Below, piece by piece: positions 1 to 9,195 of a stretch of DNA of 64,000 nucleotides. This DNA is from Pontivivens nitratireducens. Lineage in GTDB: Bacteria > Pseudomonadota > Alphaproteobacteria > Rhodobacterales > Rhodobacteraceae. The first letter of the stretch is position 1; the number at the start of each line of letters is the position of its first letter. The notes under the pieces are model-generated. The model made no database searches. It was given only the letters and a program-made list of their open reading frames with translations, and was not told where the DNA came from. Location: NCBI RefSeq assembly GCF_014235845.1, contig NZ_JACJUQ010000002.1, positions 124,001 through 188,000 of the forward strand. Direction: 5' to 3'. The position numbers were made by a program, and so were the translations under genes.

Positions 1-1957
1 GCAGGGCCGTGCGGCGGATGAACCGTCGTTCCAGCTCTTCGGCGTAGCCGGGATATTGCAGGCGCAAACCCTCCAGCGCGGTTTCGACCATTTCGATGCG
101 CCTCGACAGCAGTTCGTGCAGCAATTCCGCCACCCGGCGGCCGTGGATCCGGCGGATACGGCCGTCGATGAACCCGTCCAGATCGCGAAGGATCAGGCGT
201 TGCGACAGGAAAAGCTCGAACCGGTCGGCGGTCATCTGGGCGAGCGGGGCGGAGATCGAAAATCTGCTGTTCAGGGCGACGGCGGTGCGGAACGTCTTGC
301 CATATGCCACGCTTCTCCGGGCGGCGCGCTGATATCCGTTTCGCCCCTGGGTCCGCGCCCCTTCGATAAGCCGGTCGGCGTCGGAAATGACCTTTTCGGC
401 CATACGGGCGGAGATCGTCCGCTCCCGAACCCGTACCAGAATGGTGTCACGTTCGTGACCTGCCAGCACGATCAGACCCAGTGCGATCCTGTCCCGGTCC
501 AGAATATCGGCGCCTTCCTCGGCCATCTTGACGGCATCGTCCAGCCGCTCCCCGAAACGCTTGGCTTCGGAACGGACGATGTCATGGCTCAGATCGTAGT
601 TTTCGGTGGTGCGGGCCACGTCCTCACGCACGGTTTGAAGGGCGACCGCGACGACCTGCCGGGACAGGGCCTCATCCAGCGGGGCGAGCCGATCAAGCCC
701 CAGACGCCCGATGATCCAGCGCAGCGTCGTGCCCTGTACGATCAACGTGAACAAGGTGAAGCCCGTGGCAAGGATGCCGACAACCCGCTGGATGCCGTCC
801 GGTACGCGAAAACTCTCGGTCACGGCCAGTGCGAGCGCCAGCGTCACAGCACCCCGCAATCCCCCCCAGAGGATCGCCACCCTGTAGGGTCGATCCACCG
901 CGGGCGACATCCGTAGTTTCGTCAGCAGCGGCAACAGCCCGAACAGGATCAACGCCCGCGCCATGATCGCGGCCAGGATCACGACCGCGACCAGCGCGAA
1001 ATCCTCGACCCTGGCTTCCTCCAGCAGGCGGGGGATCAGCAATGCGGCAAGGATAAAGATCAACGCCCCGGCCCAATGTGCCAGCACGTCCCACAACTCG
1101 CGCAGGTTGGTCCAGGCCTGCGGGGGCAACCGGCCCGGCGCCGTCAGGTTCAGGGTCAACCCCGCCGCCACGACGGCGATCACACCGGATGCGCCGATGC
1201 TTTGTTCGGCCACGATATAGGCAAGGTAGGGAAGCGCGACGGAGATCGTGATCTGCGCCAGTTCGTGATTGCTGAACATCGCCATGATCCACACCGCGAT
1301 GCGCGCGGCCAGCCAGCCTGTCAGCGCACCGCCCGCGATCAGGACCGGGAATTGCGTCAGTGCATCGGTCAAGCTGGGGTCGGGCATTCCCAGCATGACG
1401 AATCCCATGAACAGGCCGAACAGGGCGATGGCGGCGGCATCGTTGAGAAGGCTCTCCCCCTCGATGATGCGGGCAAGGCGACGCGGGGCTGACATCGACC
1501 GGAAGATTGAGACCACCGCCGACGGATCCGTGGTGGACACGATCGCCCCGACCAGCAAACAAGCCGCCAGTGGCAGCGAACTGACCCATGACAGGGCGTA
1601 CCCGACGCTGAGCGTGGCCACGACGACAGCCACCACGGCCATCACCATGATCGGCACCCAGTCATCAACCATACGTCGCAGGTTCATCCCCAGCGTGGCC
1701 TGAAACAGCAATGTGGGCAGAAAGACGTACAGAAAGACGTTGGATCGGATCGGCAGACCCAGAATCGCCTCTGCCATGGGATTCAGGGCATCCGTCAGCT
1801 CCGTGCGCAGCAGAAAGGTCGCTCCCATACCGATCAGCACGCCGATCACGGCCAGGATCACACTGTACGGAAGGCGCACCCGCGCGGCGAGCGGTTCCGC
1901 TGCGCCGATGACAACGAAAAAACATGCGATTATTGTGGTGATAAGTACGATGTCCAT
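1..1957 (-). CDS. CPA1-family Na+/H+ antiporter (NhaP-like), 3' end beyond window
   Basis: An uninterrupted minus-strand frame runs from ATG at 1957 to the left edge without a stop, so the C-terminus is missing. The start MDIVLITTIIACFF leads straight into a membrane helix. About a dozen hydrophobic segments follow, with the typical CPA1 core: GESLLNDAAAI, with a conserved Asp pair region, and ILWGGLRGAVTLALAL. After residue ~400 comes a long charged cytoplasmic tail, rich in Arg and Glu, as in NhaP-type exchangers with a regulatory C-domain. The predicted role is proton-driven sodium (or potassium) export at the inner membrane. It is a single gene with no obvious operon partner here. Family assignment is firm; ion specificity cannot be read from the sequence. 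Confidence 0.88.
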   Translation of the reverse strand, partial: MDIVLITTIIACFFVVIGAAEPLAARVRLPYSVILAVIGVLIGMGATFLLRTELTDALNPMAEAILGLPIRSNVFLYVFLPTLLFQATLGMNLRRMVDDWVPIMVMAVVAVVVATLSVGYALSWVSSLPLAACLLVGAIVSTTDPSAVVSIFRSMSAPRRLARIIEGESLLNDAAAIALFGLFMGFVMLGMPDPSLTDALTQFPVLIAGGALTGWLAARIAVWIMAMFSNHELAQITISVALPYLAYIVAEQSIGASGVIAVVAAGLTLNLTAPGRLPPQAWTNLRELWDVLAHWAGALIFILAALLIPRLLEEARVEDFALVAVVILAAIMARALILFGLLPLLTKLRMSPAVDRPYRVAILWGGLRGAVTLALALAVTESFRVPDGIQRVVGILATGFTLFTLIVQGTTLRWIIGRLGLDRLAPLDEALSRQVVAVALQTVREDVARTTENYDLSHDIVRSEAKRFGERLDDAVKMAEEGADILDRDRIALGLIVLAGHERDTILVRVRERTISARMAEKVISDADRLIEGARTQGRNGYQRAARRSVAYGKTFRTAVALNSRFSISAPLAQMTADRFELFLSQRLILRDLDGFIDGRIRRIHGRRVAELLHELLSRRIEMVETALEGLRLQYPGYAEELERRFIRRTAL

Positions 1958-2217
1958 ATGCTTGAGATAGCAGAACCCGGCCCCGGCGTACCCCCGATTT
2001 GTGCGTTGGGGCAATGTTCAGGCAGATTTTTTCAGGTGTTCAGGGGGCGTCGTCGTTTCAAAGGGGGTTTGCGACGATCCGTTCCGGTCGCAGGGACGCT
2101 GAAATGGTGCAAGTTGGCCCTATCACGGGAATCTCCCGTCGCTGGAGTTGACTTATGCCCAGCGGTCCCGGATGAGGCATCAACCCACCCATGGTGGAGA
2201 GTTTGAGAGGAATTCCA

Positions 2218-3030
2218 ATGTCGAACCTGACAGCGAATGGCCGCAATACCATCGAGGAGATCGCGCGACGCTATGGTCTTTCCTCGGGCGCGGTGGAGCA
2301 TATGGCGCGCGCCGTCTCGAACGGGGGCGGTACGATGGCGCAGTTCAACGTACCCGAGCTTGGCGGGTCGGGTCAGTGGATGGCCGGCGGCATGACGATG
2401 GTCGGCGACATGTTCAACTCCGGCTTGCAAAACACGGTTTCCAACCTGTGCGGCGAGTTGTCGAACGCCATGGCCTCGACCCTGTTCTTCGAGCAACCCA
2501 AGACAACGATGGGCGGCGGCAGTTGGCCCGAATGGCTGGGCCAGCCTGCGGCCTCCGGTGGGCAGAACCAGGCGCGATACGCCTATTTTCCACAGGCCCG
2601 CCGTCTGGCCTTTGACCACGGCAATGGCGGGGCGCTGGTGTTGCTGGACACGGGCGATCACCAGATCAGCGGGTTCAGCCAGCAGCAATCAGGGCTGAGC
2701 GATCCGTTCGGCGGCGTTTCCGTTTCCAGCCAGTTCGGGCAGTTCGCGCTGTCGTCCTTTCCGGTTGTGGATCAGAATTCGCAGGGGGAATCGACGATGT
2801 CCGCGCCCCCGGCACCGGCGGGGAACCCTGATTTCGGCCCGGAACCAACGAACATGCCATTCGATACGCAGGGTCAGGACACGGCCTCAAATCAGGCCCC
2901 GACACAGCCCCCGCAGAACACGGACGATATCCTCGGCACGATCGCGCGATTGGCGCAGTTGCGCGATGCAGGTGCCCTGTCGGAGGAAGAGTTCTCGACC
3001 AAGAAATCGGAGCTGCTGGCCAGACTGTAA
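2218..3030 (+). CDS. SHOCT-domain protein of unknown function
   Basis: A 270-residue soluble protein. ATG 2218 is chosen because GAGAGG lies 7-8 nt upstream; an in-frame ATG at 2191 has no such site. The N-terminal ~25 residues (NTIEEIARRYGLSSGAVEHM) look like a helix-turn-helix segment. The middle is Gly/Ser/Gln-rich, and residues ~200-235 form a Pro/Gln/Asn linker. The last ~30 residues (ILGTIARLAQLRDAGALSEE, then EFSTKKSELLARL) are a textbook SHOCT (short C-terminal) motif, a small helical module usually found on oligomerising or membrane-associated proteins. No neighbour suggests a pathway. Function unknown; the DNA-binding idea is only an inference from the first segment. Confidence 0.8.
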   Translation: MSNLTANGRNTIEEIARRYGLSSGAVEHMARAVSNGGGTMAQFNVPELGGSGQWMAGGMTMVGDMFNSGLQNTVSNLCGELSNAMASTLFFEQPKTTMGGGSWPEWLGQPAASGGQNQARYAYFPQARRLAFDHGNGGALVLLDTGDHQISGFSQQQSGLSDPFGGVSVSSQFGQFALSSFPVVDQNSQGESTMSAPPAPAGNPDFGPEPTNMPFDTQGQDTASNQAPTQPPQNTDDILGTIARLAQLRDAGALSEEEFSTKKSELLARL

Positions 3031-3064
3031 CTGCGCCCGGACGTCTCGACAGACACTCCCGGAA

Positions 3065-3087
3065 GGCGGCGTTCCCTACACGCCGCC
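3065..3087 (+). terminator. GC hairpin after the SHOCT gene
   Basis: GGCGGCG at 3065-3071 pairs perfectly with CGCCGCC at 3081-3087, 35 bases past the stop codon. No T-run follows directly, so it is a weak intrinsic-terminator candidate or a 3' stabilising stem. Confidence 0.3.
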
Positions 3088-3117
3088 CCCGATCCTGTTT
3101 CGAGTCCTGTGTGGCAG

Positions 3118-5592
3118 TCACCAGATGAACCGGTCCCATGTTCCGAAACTGCTGTGAACCGGCCCGCGCGGAATGCTCAGCACGATCAGGGCCAGACCAA
3201 CCACCACTGAAAATCCCAGCGCTGCCAAGCTTGCTGCGGCCACCAACGGCGCGAACAGCAGGACCACACCCATCAGCGCGTTCAGAAAACGTCCGGCCCG
3301 TGCCACCGGGGCCAGCGCCGTCACCGAAACGGTTATCACCAGCACACCGATGATATGATTGGTCGCCGCCACACCGCTGCCCCATGGAAACACCAGCGGC
3401 GACAACATCAGAAGGATGCCGATCCCTATGGAGGCCATCAGCGTCCAGGGGAATGTCAGGCCACCGCTGAGCATGTCGACCACGATCTCCTTGGGCGATT
3501 GCTCGAAATCATCGACAGGCGCGTCATCGGGTCCCTCATCCGTATCGCCGGTAAAGAACACGCGCATCCACGGCTGCCCCGCGCGGTGCCTGCGGCGCAG
3601 GAACTGAAACGTCGCGACCAGTTCGTCCAGCGAGAACGGGATCTGCCAGACCATCGCCGCCGCCGCGATCAGGGCAAGTGTGGAATAGGTCCCGATCAGG
3701 ATCGGCTGGATCGCGATGAAGAAGATCGAGACTGCGCCCAGCGGCACGATCATGATGCCGAACACCACGACGAGCCAGGGCATGGTGCGCCACCGCCGGG
3801 ATGAACCGATGATGCCCACCAGGATCTCCAGCGCGTAGGTCAACGCCCCGAGGCCGGCATCGGGGACGGGCCAGCTTTTCGAAACGTCCGAGGTGATGAT
3901 CTGCTCCGTCCCGTTCTTGCCGTCCACGGTCCCGGCGAAGAATGGCTCCCAGACATTGTCGATGGTCCCCAGTTGATACCCGGCCAGATATCGTGAGACC
4001 AACAAGCCGACCACAGCCAGCAGGATGACCGGCAGCCGTTGGAACCAGTCCGATGGCGAATAGTCCCATCCCTTGGGTATGGTCGGGCCGGTTCGGGCCG
4101 CAGCGGGTGAGATTCCGGGCGTCGGCGGCAGGCACAGGGCGAACGCCACCGCCAACATGCCGGTGATCGTGCTATTGAGGTAGGCTGCACCGCTATCCGT
4201 CCAGAACACCAGCGGCGCGAACATCACCCAGCATCCGATGGCCGCCGCGCAGTACCGCGCCCAGGACATGCGCCATGACAGTGACAGCAGTCCCGCAACG
4301 GCTAGCAGCACGCCTGCGACCGCGTCACTGATTACCAGCCCCGCATGGTCGTGGTTCAGCAAGGGGGGCGAGGTCAATAACCAGACGCCCAGCCCCGCAT
4401 TTGCCCATGCCGCCCACAGGTTGTTACGGTGGAGGGTGCGGAACTCGGTTTCATGGTCCTGGCGCAACTGCTCCGCGTCGGCGCCGCGCGCATCCACCGA
4501 TTTCAGCCAGGGCGGGGGCGTGATGCCGTTCGCCTCGTACCAGCCCAGCGGATCGGATTTGAGCGTGTCGATCAAGGCGGGCAGATCCTGTGAGATATCG
4601 TGCTCCGGCTGCCAGTCGAGCAGGGTTCGCGCCTTGGAGATATCCAGCGCGTAGTGATCCGACGACATGTCGATCATGAACGGCCGGATGAACGGCTTTT
4701 CCCCCTCGTCCAGCGTATCGGGCACGACGGGCTCGGTATCGGTCTGCACCTTCGCGCCCAGTTTCGCGATGGGGGCGGGAACCACCAGCGTGGACCATGT
4801 TTCCTCGCCATGGATCAGCTTTCCGATGCGGTCCTGCAGCGCCTCATAGCTCATCGTGTCGGGTTCCCCGGCGAGGATCACCTCACCGGATTCCAGAACC
4901 TCGCGCCGCTCCACCACCCGTTCGAACACGGTGAGCATGTCGCTCTTGTGAATGAAGGCCTGTCCCGCATGCGGATCGCCGGAGAAAACGTGGCTTTTGA
5001 ACGTGCGCTCATAGATGCGGACGATCTGATGGCTGAGGGTGGGAACCGCGGTTTCAGCGTCGTAAAGCCCGGCGAGGTGCAGAAACACCACGGGAATCTC
5101 ACCGGCTTCCTCGCGGATGATCTTCTCCGTGCGGGCCTTGGACTGGGGATAGGCCCAGCCCGGTTCGATCGGGGTCTCCTCGGTTATCCGTTCCCCCGGC
5201 ACACCGGGGCGATGAACCAGCATCGTGCCTGAATAGACGAATTGCTCGACCTCCAGTTCCTGTAATCCGCGCAAGAGGTTGCGGGTGCCATTCTCGTTCA
5301 CGATCTCGTATTGGGGGCGTTGTTCACCGCTGAAATCGAAATAGGCCGCGAGATGGATCACCGAGGCCACGGGGCGTCCGCCGGCCTTGTCGCGCAAGGT
5401 ATCCATGGCCTGTGAGACGGAGGAGGGGTCCGTGATGTCACACCCGATCAGATCGTCCTGTCCGTCCCCGACCGCATCGGGCAAGTCCAGTCCGATCACC
5501 CGGTATGATGCGCTCAACTTTCGGGACAGTTCGCTTCCGATTTTTCCAGCCGCACCGGTGATTACGATGATCGCTTCGCTTTGATCTGCCAT
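3118..5592 (-). CDS. NAD-dependent epimerase/dehydratase fused to SPW-repeat membrane domain
   Basis: An 824-residue fusion. ATG 5592 is chosen over GTG 5598 because AAAGGGGG sits 4-6 nt upstream. Residues ~6-330 are an extended SDR: the nucleotide-binding GAAGKIGSEL loop, then a YPQSKARTEK catalytic Tyr/Lys pair near residue 150. After a short linker the rest is membrane protein, with around a dozen hydrophobic helices. These include the Ser-Pro motifs characteristic of SPW repeats (LLTSPPLL near residue 400, LLMLSPLVFPWG near 730). The soluble part probably faces the cytoplasm and modifies an NAD(P)-linked substrate, possibly a sugar nucleotide or lipid; nothing in the context names it. The gene stands alone. 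Domain calls are firm, the substrate is unknown. Confidence 0.82.
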   Translation of the reverse strand: MADQSEAIIVITGAAGKIGSELSRKLSASYRVIGLDLPDAVGDGQDDLIGCDITDPSSVSQAMDTLRDKAGGRPVASVIHLAAYFDFSGEQRPQYEIVNENGTRNLLRGLQELEVEQFVYSGTMLVHRPGVPGERITEETPIEPGWAYPQSKARTEKIIREEAGEIPVVFLHLAGLYDAETAVPTLSHQIVRIYERTFKSHVFSGDPHAGQAFIHKSDMLTVFERVVERREVLESGEVILAGEPDTMSYEALQDRIGKLIHGEETWSTLVVPAPIAKLGAKVQTDTEPVVPDTLDEGEKPFIRPFMIDMSSDHYALDISKARTLLDWQPEHDISQDLPALIDTLKSDPLGWYEANGITPPPWLKSVDARGADAEQLRQDHETEFRTLHRNNLWAAWANAGLGVWLLTSPPLLNHDHAGLVISDAVAGVLLAVAGLLSLSWRMSWARYCAAAIGCWVMFAPLVFWTDSGAAYLNSTITGMLAVAFALCLPPTPGISPAAARTGPTIPKGWDYSPSDWFQRLPVILLAVVGLLVSRYLAGYQLGTIDNVWEPFFAGTVDGKNGTEQIITSDVSKSWPVPDAGLGALTYALEILVGIIGSSRRWRTMPWLVVVFGIMIVPLGAVSIFFIAIQPILIGTYSTLALIAAAAMVWQIPFSLDELVATFQFLRRRHRAGQPWMRVFFTGDTDEGPDDAPVDDFEQSPKEIVVDMLSGGLTFPWTLMASIGIGILLMLSPLVFPWGSGVAATNHIIGVLVITVSVTALAPVARAGRFLNALMGVVLLFAPLVAAASLAALGFSVVVGLALIVLSIPRGPVHSSFGTWDRFIW

Positions 5593-5696
5593 GAACACCC
5601 CCTTTTTGGCGTATGGAAACCAACGAGCGGGGACGGTTTGGGTTCAATCTTAAAAGCGCGGTTCAGTTTGTACGCCGCGCCGGTCCGAGACCCCGT

Positions 5697-6017
5697 TCAC
5701 CCGCAATGACTGGTCATCACGACGGGGGCCAAAGACCAGATCGCCGCCACAAGGCCGACCCATCCGGTCGCATGGCTGACAAACCGCACGAAGCTGGAGC
5801 GTGAGGCGAATTTCGGATGGTACAGCACCGCAACCAGCGCGATTTGGCCCAGTATGACCAGGATGTAGGCGCCCATCAGAATCAGCCGCACCCAGGATAT
5901 GCCAAGGGTCTGGCCGCTGATGCCAGACGCACATAACACGCCGTGCAATCCGTAGATCGCACTGAAGGCGGCAAGCCATGTCAGAGGCGCGATGAGGATC
6001 CGCAGAATATCCTTCAT
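5697..6017 (-). CDS. Small three-helix membrane protein of the oxidase operon
   Basis: 106 residues with three hydrophobic segments (residues ~8-30, 43-67 and 80-100), ending VVMTSHCG. Its ATG (6017) overlaps the stop of the subunit I/III gene in an ATGA, so it is translationally coupled and is the last gene of the operon. Size and topology match those of a fourth subunit of heme-copper oxidases (CyoD-like), but I see no diagnostic CyoD motif, so this role is inferred from position only. It could also be an assembly factor. Confidence 0.75.
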   Translation of the reverse strand: MKDILRILIAPLTWLAAFSAIYGLHGVLCASGISGQTLGISWVRLILMGAYILVILGQIALVAVLYHPKFASRSSFVRFVSHATGWVGLVAAIWSLAPVVMTSHCG

Positions 6018-8497
6018 GACGAAAAACCGGATGCATGGGCGACCAGCAGGATCAGCACGCCGATCACGGCGGCGTAATCGACCCACAGGGTCACAATCGA
6101 AAATTCTGCCTGTCGTCCGCTGGAGGTATAGCCGCCGCGCACGCGCGCGATCAGAAAGACCACCATCAGCGCGGCAAGGCAGGCATGGAACAGGCCGTAT
6201 CCGCCCAGAACCAGAAGCGTGGCACCATAGGCATGCTCCACCGGGGCAGGGGCGCGGGTCATCAGCGCCGCACATGCGAAGGCAATCGCCAGTGCGCCCG
6301 CCAGCGTCAGGATCAGGCCGAGTACCGGCTTGCCGCCCTTGCGATTTGTCCGCATCGTATGCCGCATCGCCCCCGAGGACAGAACCGCGCCAGCCAAGCC
6401 CGCCCCCAGTTCGAAGGGTGACGCGGCCAACCATGCGGGGGGCGGCCAGCCGGGTGCGACCGTCCACAGAAACGCGAAGCCAAACAGCAGAGAGCCGAAG
6501 AACGTCGCGTTCGCCGTCAACAGAAATGCGGTTCCCCACCAGCCCGGCGATCTGCGCGACATCGCGGCATTCGCCACCTTTAGGCCGCGGCCCAGCGACA
6601 TCGGTTCCAGATCGTCCTTCCGACCCTGCTTCCACACCCATCGCCACGCAAGGCAGATGACGCCAGCCACGGCGACCGGCACCGTCCAGTAGAATTTCAG
6701 CAGCAATGACAAGAAGAACAGGCCCGTCACCGCCGACATGACGATCGGAAGGCGCGTGTTGCCCGGATAGATGACGTGCATGTCCGGTCGGCCGCTGGCG
6801 ATATCGACGGTCAGCGTTTCGCGCCAGTCATGCTTTGGCGTGCCGAGGTATCCCTCACCCCGCGCCAACCGTGCGGGCAGCTCGGGGTCGTCATGCAGCG
6901 GCTCCCGCCCGGTGACATGCGGCAGGCTGGCGAAGTTATAGGCCGGGGGCGGTGTCGTCATTGCCCATTCCAGCGTGCCCGCATTCCACGGATTGCGCGG
7001 CCCGCGATAAAAGGTCAGCCCATGCAGGATCACATCCAGCAGGACCATGGCGATCCCGATGGCCAGAACGAAGCTGCCAACGGAGGAGATCAGGTTGATC
7101 GTGGTCCAGCCATCCTCGGGCGCGTAGGTCGGAATGCGCCGCCGCTGCCCCAGCAGGCCGACCCAGTGCATGGCGAGGAACGTCACATGAAATCCGACGA
7201 AGATCAGCGCGAAGGCGAACTCCCCCAGCCGGAAAAATCTCTGCCGCCCCGTGAAATGCGGCAGCCAGTAATACAGCCCCGCGAATATCGGAAAGACGAA
7301 CCCGCCGAACAGCACGTAATGCAGATGCGCCGTGATGAACGCGGTGTCGTGCGCCTGCCAGTCGAACGGCACTACGGCGACCATCACCCCGGTCAGCCCG
7401 CCGATCACGAATGTGCAGAAAAAGCCCAGAATATGCAGCATCGGCAGGCGCAGGTCCGGCTTGCCCTTCCACATCGTGCCGATCCACGCGAAGATCTGAA
7501 TCCCCGTCGGCACCGCAACCAGCGTGGACGCGGCGGAGAAGAACGCCAGCCCCATATGCGGAATGCCGGTGGTGAACATGTGGTGCACCCACAATCCGAA
7601 AGACAGAAATGCGAGCGAGACCGCCGCCGCGACGACCCAGCCATAGCCCAGCAGCGGCGTGCGGCACATCACCGGCAAAACGGTTGAGATGACGCCCGCC
7701 GCAGGCAGGAAGATGATATAGACCTCCGGATGGCCGAACAGCCAGAACAGGTGCTGCCACAGCAAACTGTCGCCCCCCAGATCCACCTGAAAGAACGGCA
7801 ATCCGAAGGCTCGTTCCAGTTCCAGCAACACCGACCCGAGGATCAGTGGCGGAAATCCGGTCAGGATCATCAACGCGGTGATCAGCGCGTACCATGCGAA
7901 GATCGGCATCTTGTCCAATGACATGCCCGGCGCGCGATACTTCAGAACGGATACCGTGATCTCGACCGCGGCGGCGATGGCCGAGATCTCGACGAAGGTG
8001 ATGCCGATCAGCCAGAAATCCGTGTTGATCCCCGGCGAATGGATCGGCCCGGACAGGGGCGGATACATGAACCAGCCGCCCTCAGGTGCGATGCCCAGCA
8101 CCATCGCGACCAGCAACATCGACCCGCCGAAGACATAGCACCAATAGCCGTAGGCCGTCAGGCGGGGAAAGGCGAGGTCGCGCGACCCGAGGATTTTCGG
8201 CAGCAGATAGATCGCCAGCCCCTCGAATGTCGGAATCGCAAACAGGAACATCATGATGGTCCCGTGCATGGTGAAGATCTGGTTGTAGATCTCGGCTCCC
8301 GCGAAGGCGGAATGCGGCGTGGCCAGTTGCGCGCGGATCAGCATCGCCAGCAATCCGCCGACGATGAAGAAGAAAAACGCCGTGGTCAGGAACATGCGCC
8401 CCAGATCTGTGTGGTTCACGGTCGAAAACCATCCGCGAAATCCCGGTTCGGATGCCCAGATCGTGGTCAGCTTGCGGTGACGCTCAAGTGCCTTCAT
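6014..8497 (-). CDS. Heme-copper terminal oxidase, fused subunit I and III
   Basis: 827 residues. Residues ~1-530 are subunit I: twelve helices, heme and Cu(B) histidines in WQHLFWLFGHPEVYIIF and HDTAFITAHLHYVLFGG, the conserved Glu of HPEVY and the K-channel Tyr. GSRDLAFPRL carries the D-channel entry Asp. After a linker (LEWAMTTPPPAYNFASLP), residues ~600-827 form subunit III-like helices starting at RRSPGWWGTAFLLTANATFF. Such I-III fusions are known in several bacterial oxidases. The start overlaps the subunit II stop in an ATGA (8494-8497), and the end overlaps the next gene in the same way, so the three are one operon. The gene would usually be annotated as cytochrome c oxidase ctaD/ctaE, but the partner subunit II argues for quinol as electron donor. 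Confidence 0.93.
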   Translation of the reverse strand: MKALERHRKLTTIWASEPGFRGWFSTVNHTDLGRMFLTTAFFFFIVGGLLAMLIRAQLATPHSAFAGAEIYNQIFTMHGTIMMFLFAIPTFEGLAIYLLPKILGSRDLAFPRLTAYGYWCYVFGGSMLLVAMVLGIAPEGGWFMYPPLSGPIHSPGINTDFWLIGITFVEISAIAAAVEITVSVLKYRAPGMSLDKMPIFAWYALITALMILTGFPPLILGSVLLELERAFGLPFFQVDLGGDSLLWQHLFWLFGHPEVYIIFLPAAGVISTVLPVMCRTPLLGYGWVVAAAVSLAFLSFGLWVHHMFTTGIPHMGLAFFSAASTLVAVPTGIQIFAWIGTMWKGKPDLRLPMLHILGFFCTFVIGGLTGVMVAVVPFDWQAHDTAFITAHLHYVLFGGFVFPIFAGLYYWLPHFTGRQRFFRLGEFAFALIFVGFHVTFLAMHWVGLLGQRRRIPTYAPEDGWTTINLISSVGSFVLAIGIAMVLLDVILHGLTFYRGPRNPWNAGTLEWAMTTPPPAYNFASLPHVTGREPLHDDPELPARLARGEGYLGTPKHDWRETLTVDIASGRPDMHVIYPGNTRLPIVMSAVTGLFFLSLLLKFYWTVPVAVAGVICLAWRWVWKQGRKDDLEPMSLGRGLKVANAAMSRRSPGWWGTAFLLTANATFFGSLLFGFAFLWTVAPGWPPPAWLAASPFELGAGLAGAVLSSGAMRHTMRTNRKGGKPVLGLILTLAGALAIAFACAALMTRAPAPVEHAYGATLLVLGGYGLFHACLAALMVVFLIARVRGGYTSSGRQAEFSIVTLWVDYAAVIGVLILLVAHASGFSS

Positions 8498-9195
8498 CGC
8501 TCATCCCCCCTCAGGAACGCTTGCCATCCGGCGGCGTCATGCGCCGTGACGGAGAACGTGAACCGATCGTAGCCCGCGCCGCTGAACTCGGCGCTCAACC
8601 CTTGATAGACGCCCGGCGCGTCCGCCTCGATCCGCAGGATGTTGGCGCGTCCCGGCACCGCATCCAGCTTACCGGCCAGACGCGGTACCCAGAAGCTGTG
8701 GATCACGTCTGCCGTCGTGATCGCCACATCGACGGGCCGACCGGCGGGGATATGCAGCACGTCCTGCGTGGTGGTGCCCGGGGCGTCCTCATAGGTGAAG
8801 GTCCACGCCCATTGACGCCCCTCGGCCCCGACCCGCACGACATCGGGCAAGTCGCGGGGCAGCAACTGTTCCCCCACGAACAGGCCATATCCCAGCAATG
8901 CGGCGAGGACGGTCATCGGAAAGGCCAGGCCCAGACCCACGATCCAGACGCGAATCTGCCGCGTCTCGCCCTTCGGCCCGTTTTGCGCACGATACGGTAG
9001 AACCAGCAGCACCATCACCAGCGCGAAGATCACCCCCGCGCCTGACAGCATCACCCACCACAGCGTCGCGATGGTGCGCGCCGCCGGTCCCGCCGGATCG
9101 ACGGTAGAAAGCACTCCCCCGCAACCGCAAAGCGCGGTAAGAGTTGTCAGAGCGAGGATAAGCCGAAAATGCGGGGCGATATGGCGACGAAGCAG
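8494..9195 (-). CDS. Terminal oxidase subunit II lacking Cu(A) (probable quinol oxidase type)
   Basis: The protein has a lipoprotein-like leader (LILALTTLTALCGCGG), two membrane helices (WVMLSGAGVIFALVMVLL and a second near VWIVGLGLAFPMT) and a periplasmic cupredoxin domain with DVIHSFWVPRLAGKLDAVPG. In cytochrome c oxidases this domain ends in CxExCGxxHxxM, the Cu(A) ligands. Here the matching stretch is LSAEFSGAGYDRF: both Cys are Ser, His is Tyr and Met is Phe. This closely parallels the CyoA subunit of bo3 quinol oxidase. Start uncertain: no ATG, GTG or TTG lies just before the leader, so CTG 9195 is a placeholder (ATC 9180 also possible). Either choice overlaps the 5' end of the divergent DUF2231 gene. 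Confidence 0.85.
   Translation of the reverse strand: MLRRHIAPHFRLILALTTLTALCGCGGVLSTVDPAGPAARTIATLWWVMLSGAGVIFALVMVLLVLPYRAQNGPKGETRQIRVWIVGLGLAFPMTVLAALLGYGLFVGEQLLPRDLPDVVRVGAEGRQWAWTFTYEDAPGTTTQDVLHIPAGRPVDVAITTADVIHSFWVPRLAGKLDAVPGRANILRIEADAPGVYQGLSAEFSGAGYDRFTFSVTAHDAAGWQAFLRGDER

Noticed and set aside
5697-6647. 316-codon minus-strand frame extending the small membrane protein upstream
   Set aside because: The added part is out of frame within the oxidase I/III gene; only the last 106 codons from ATG 6017 form a membrane protein, with an ATGA overlap.
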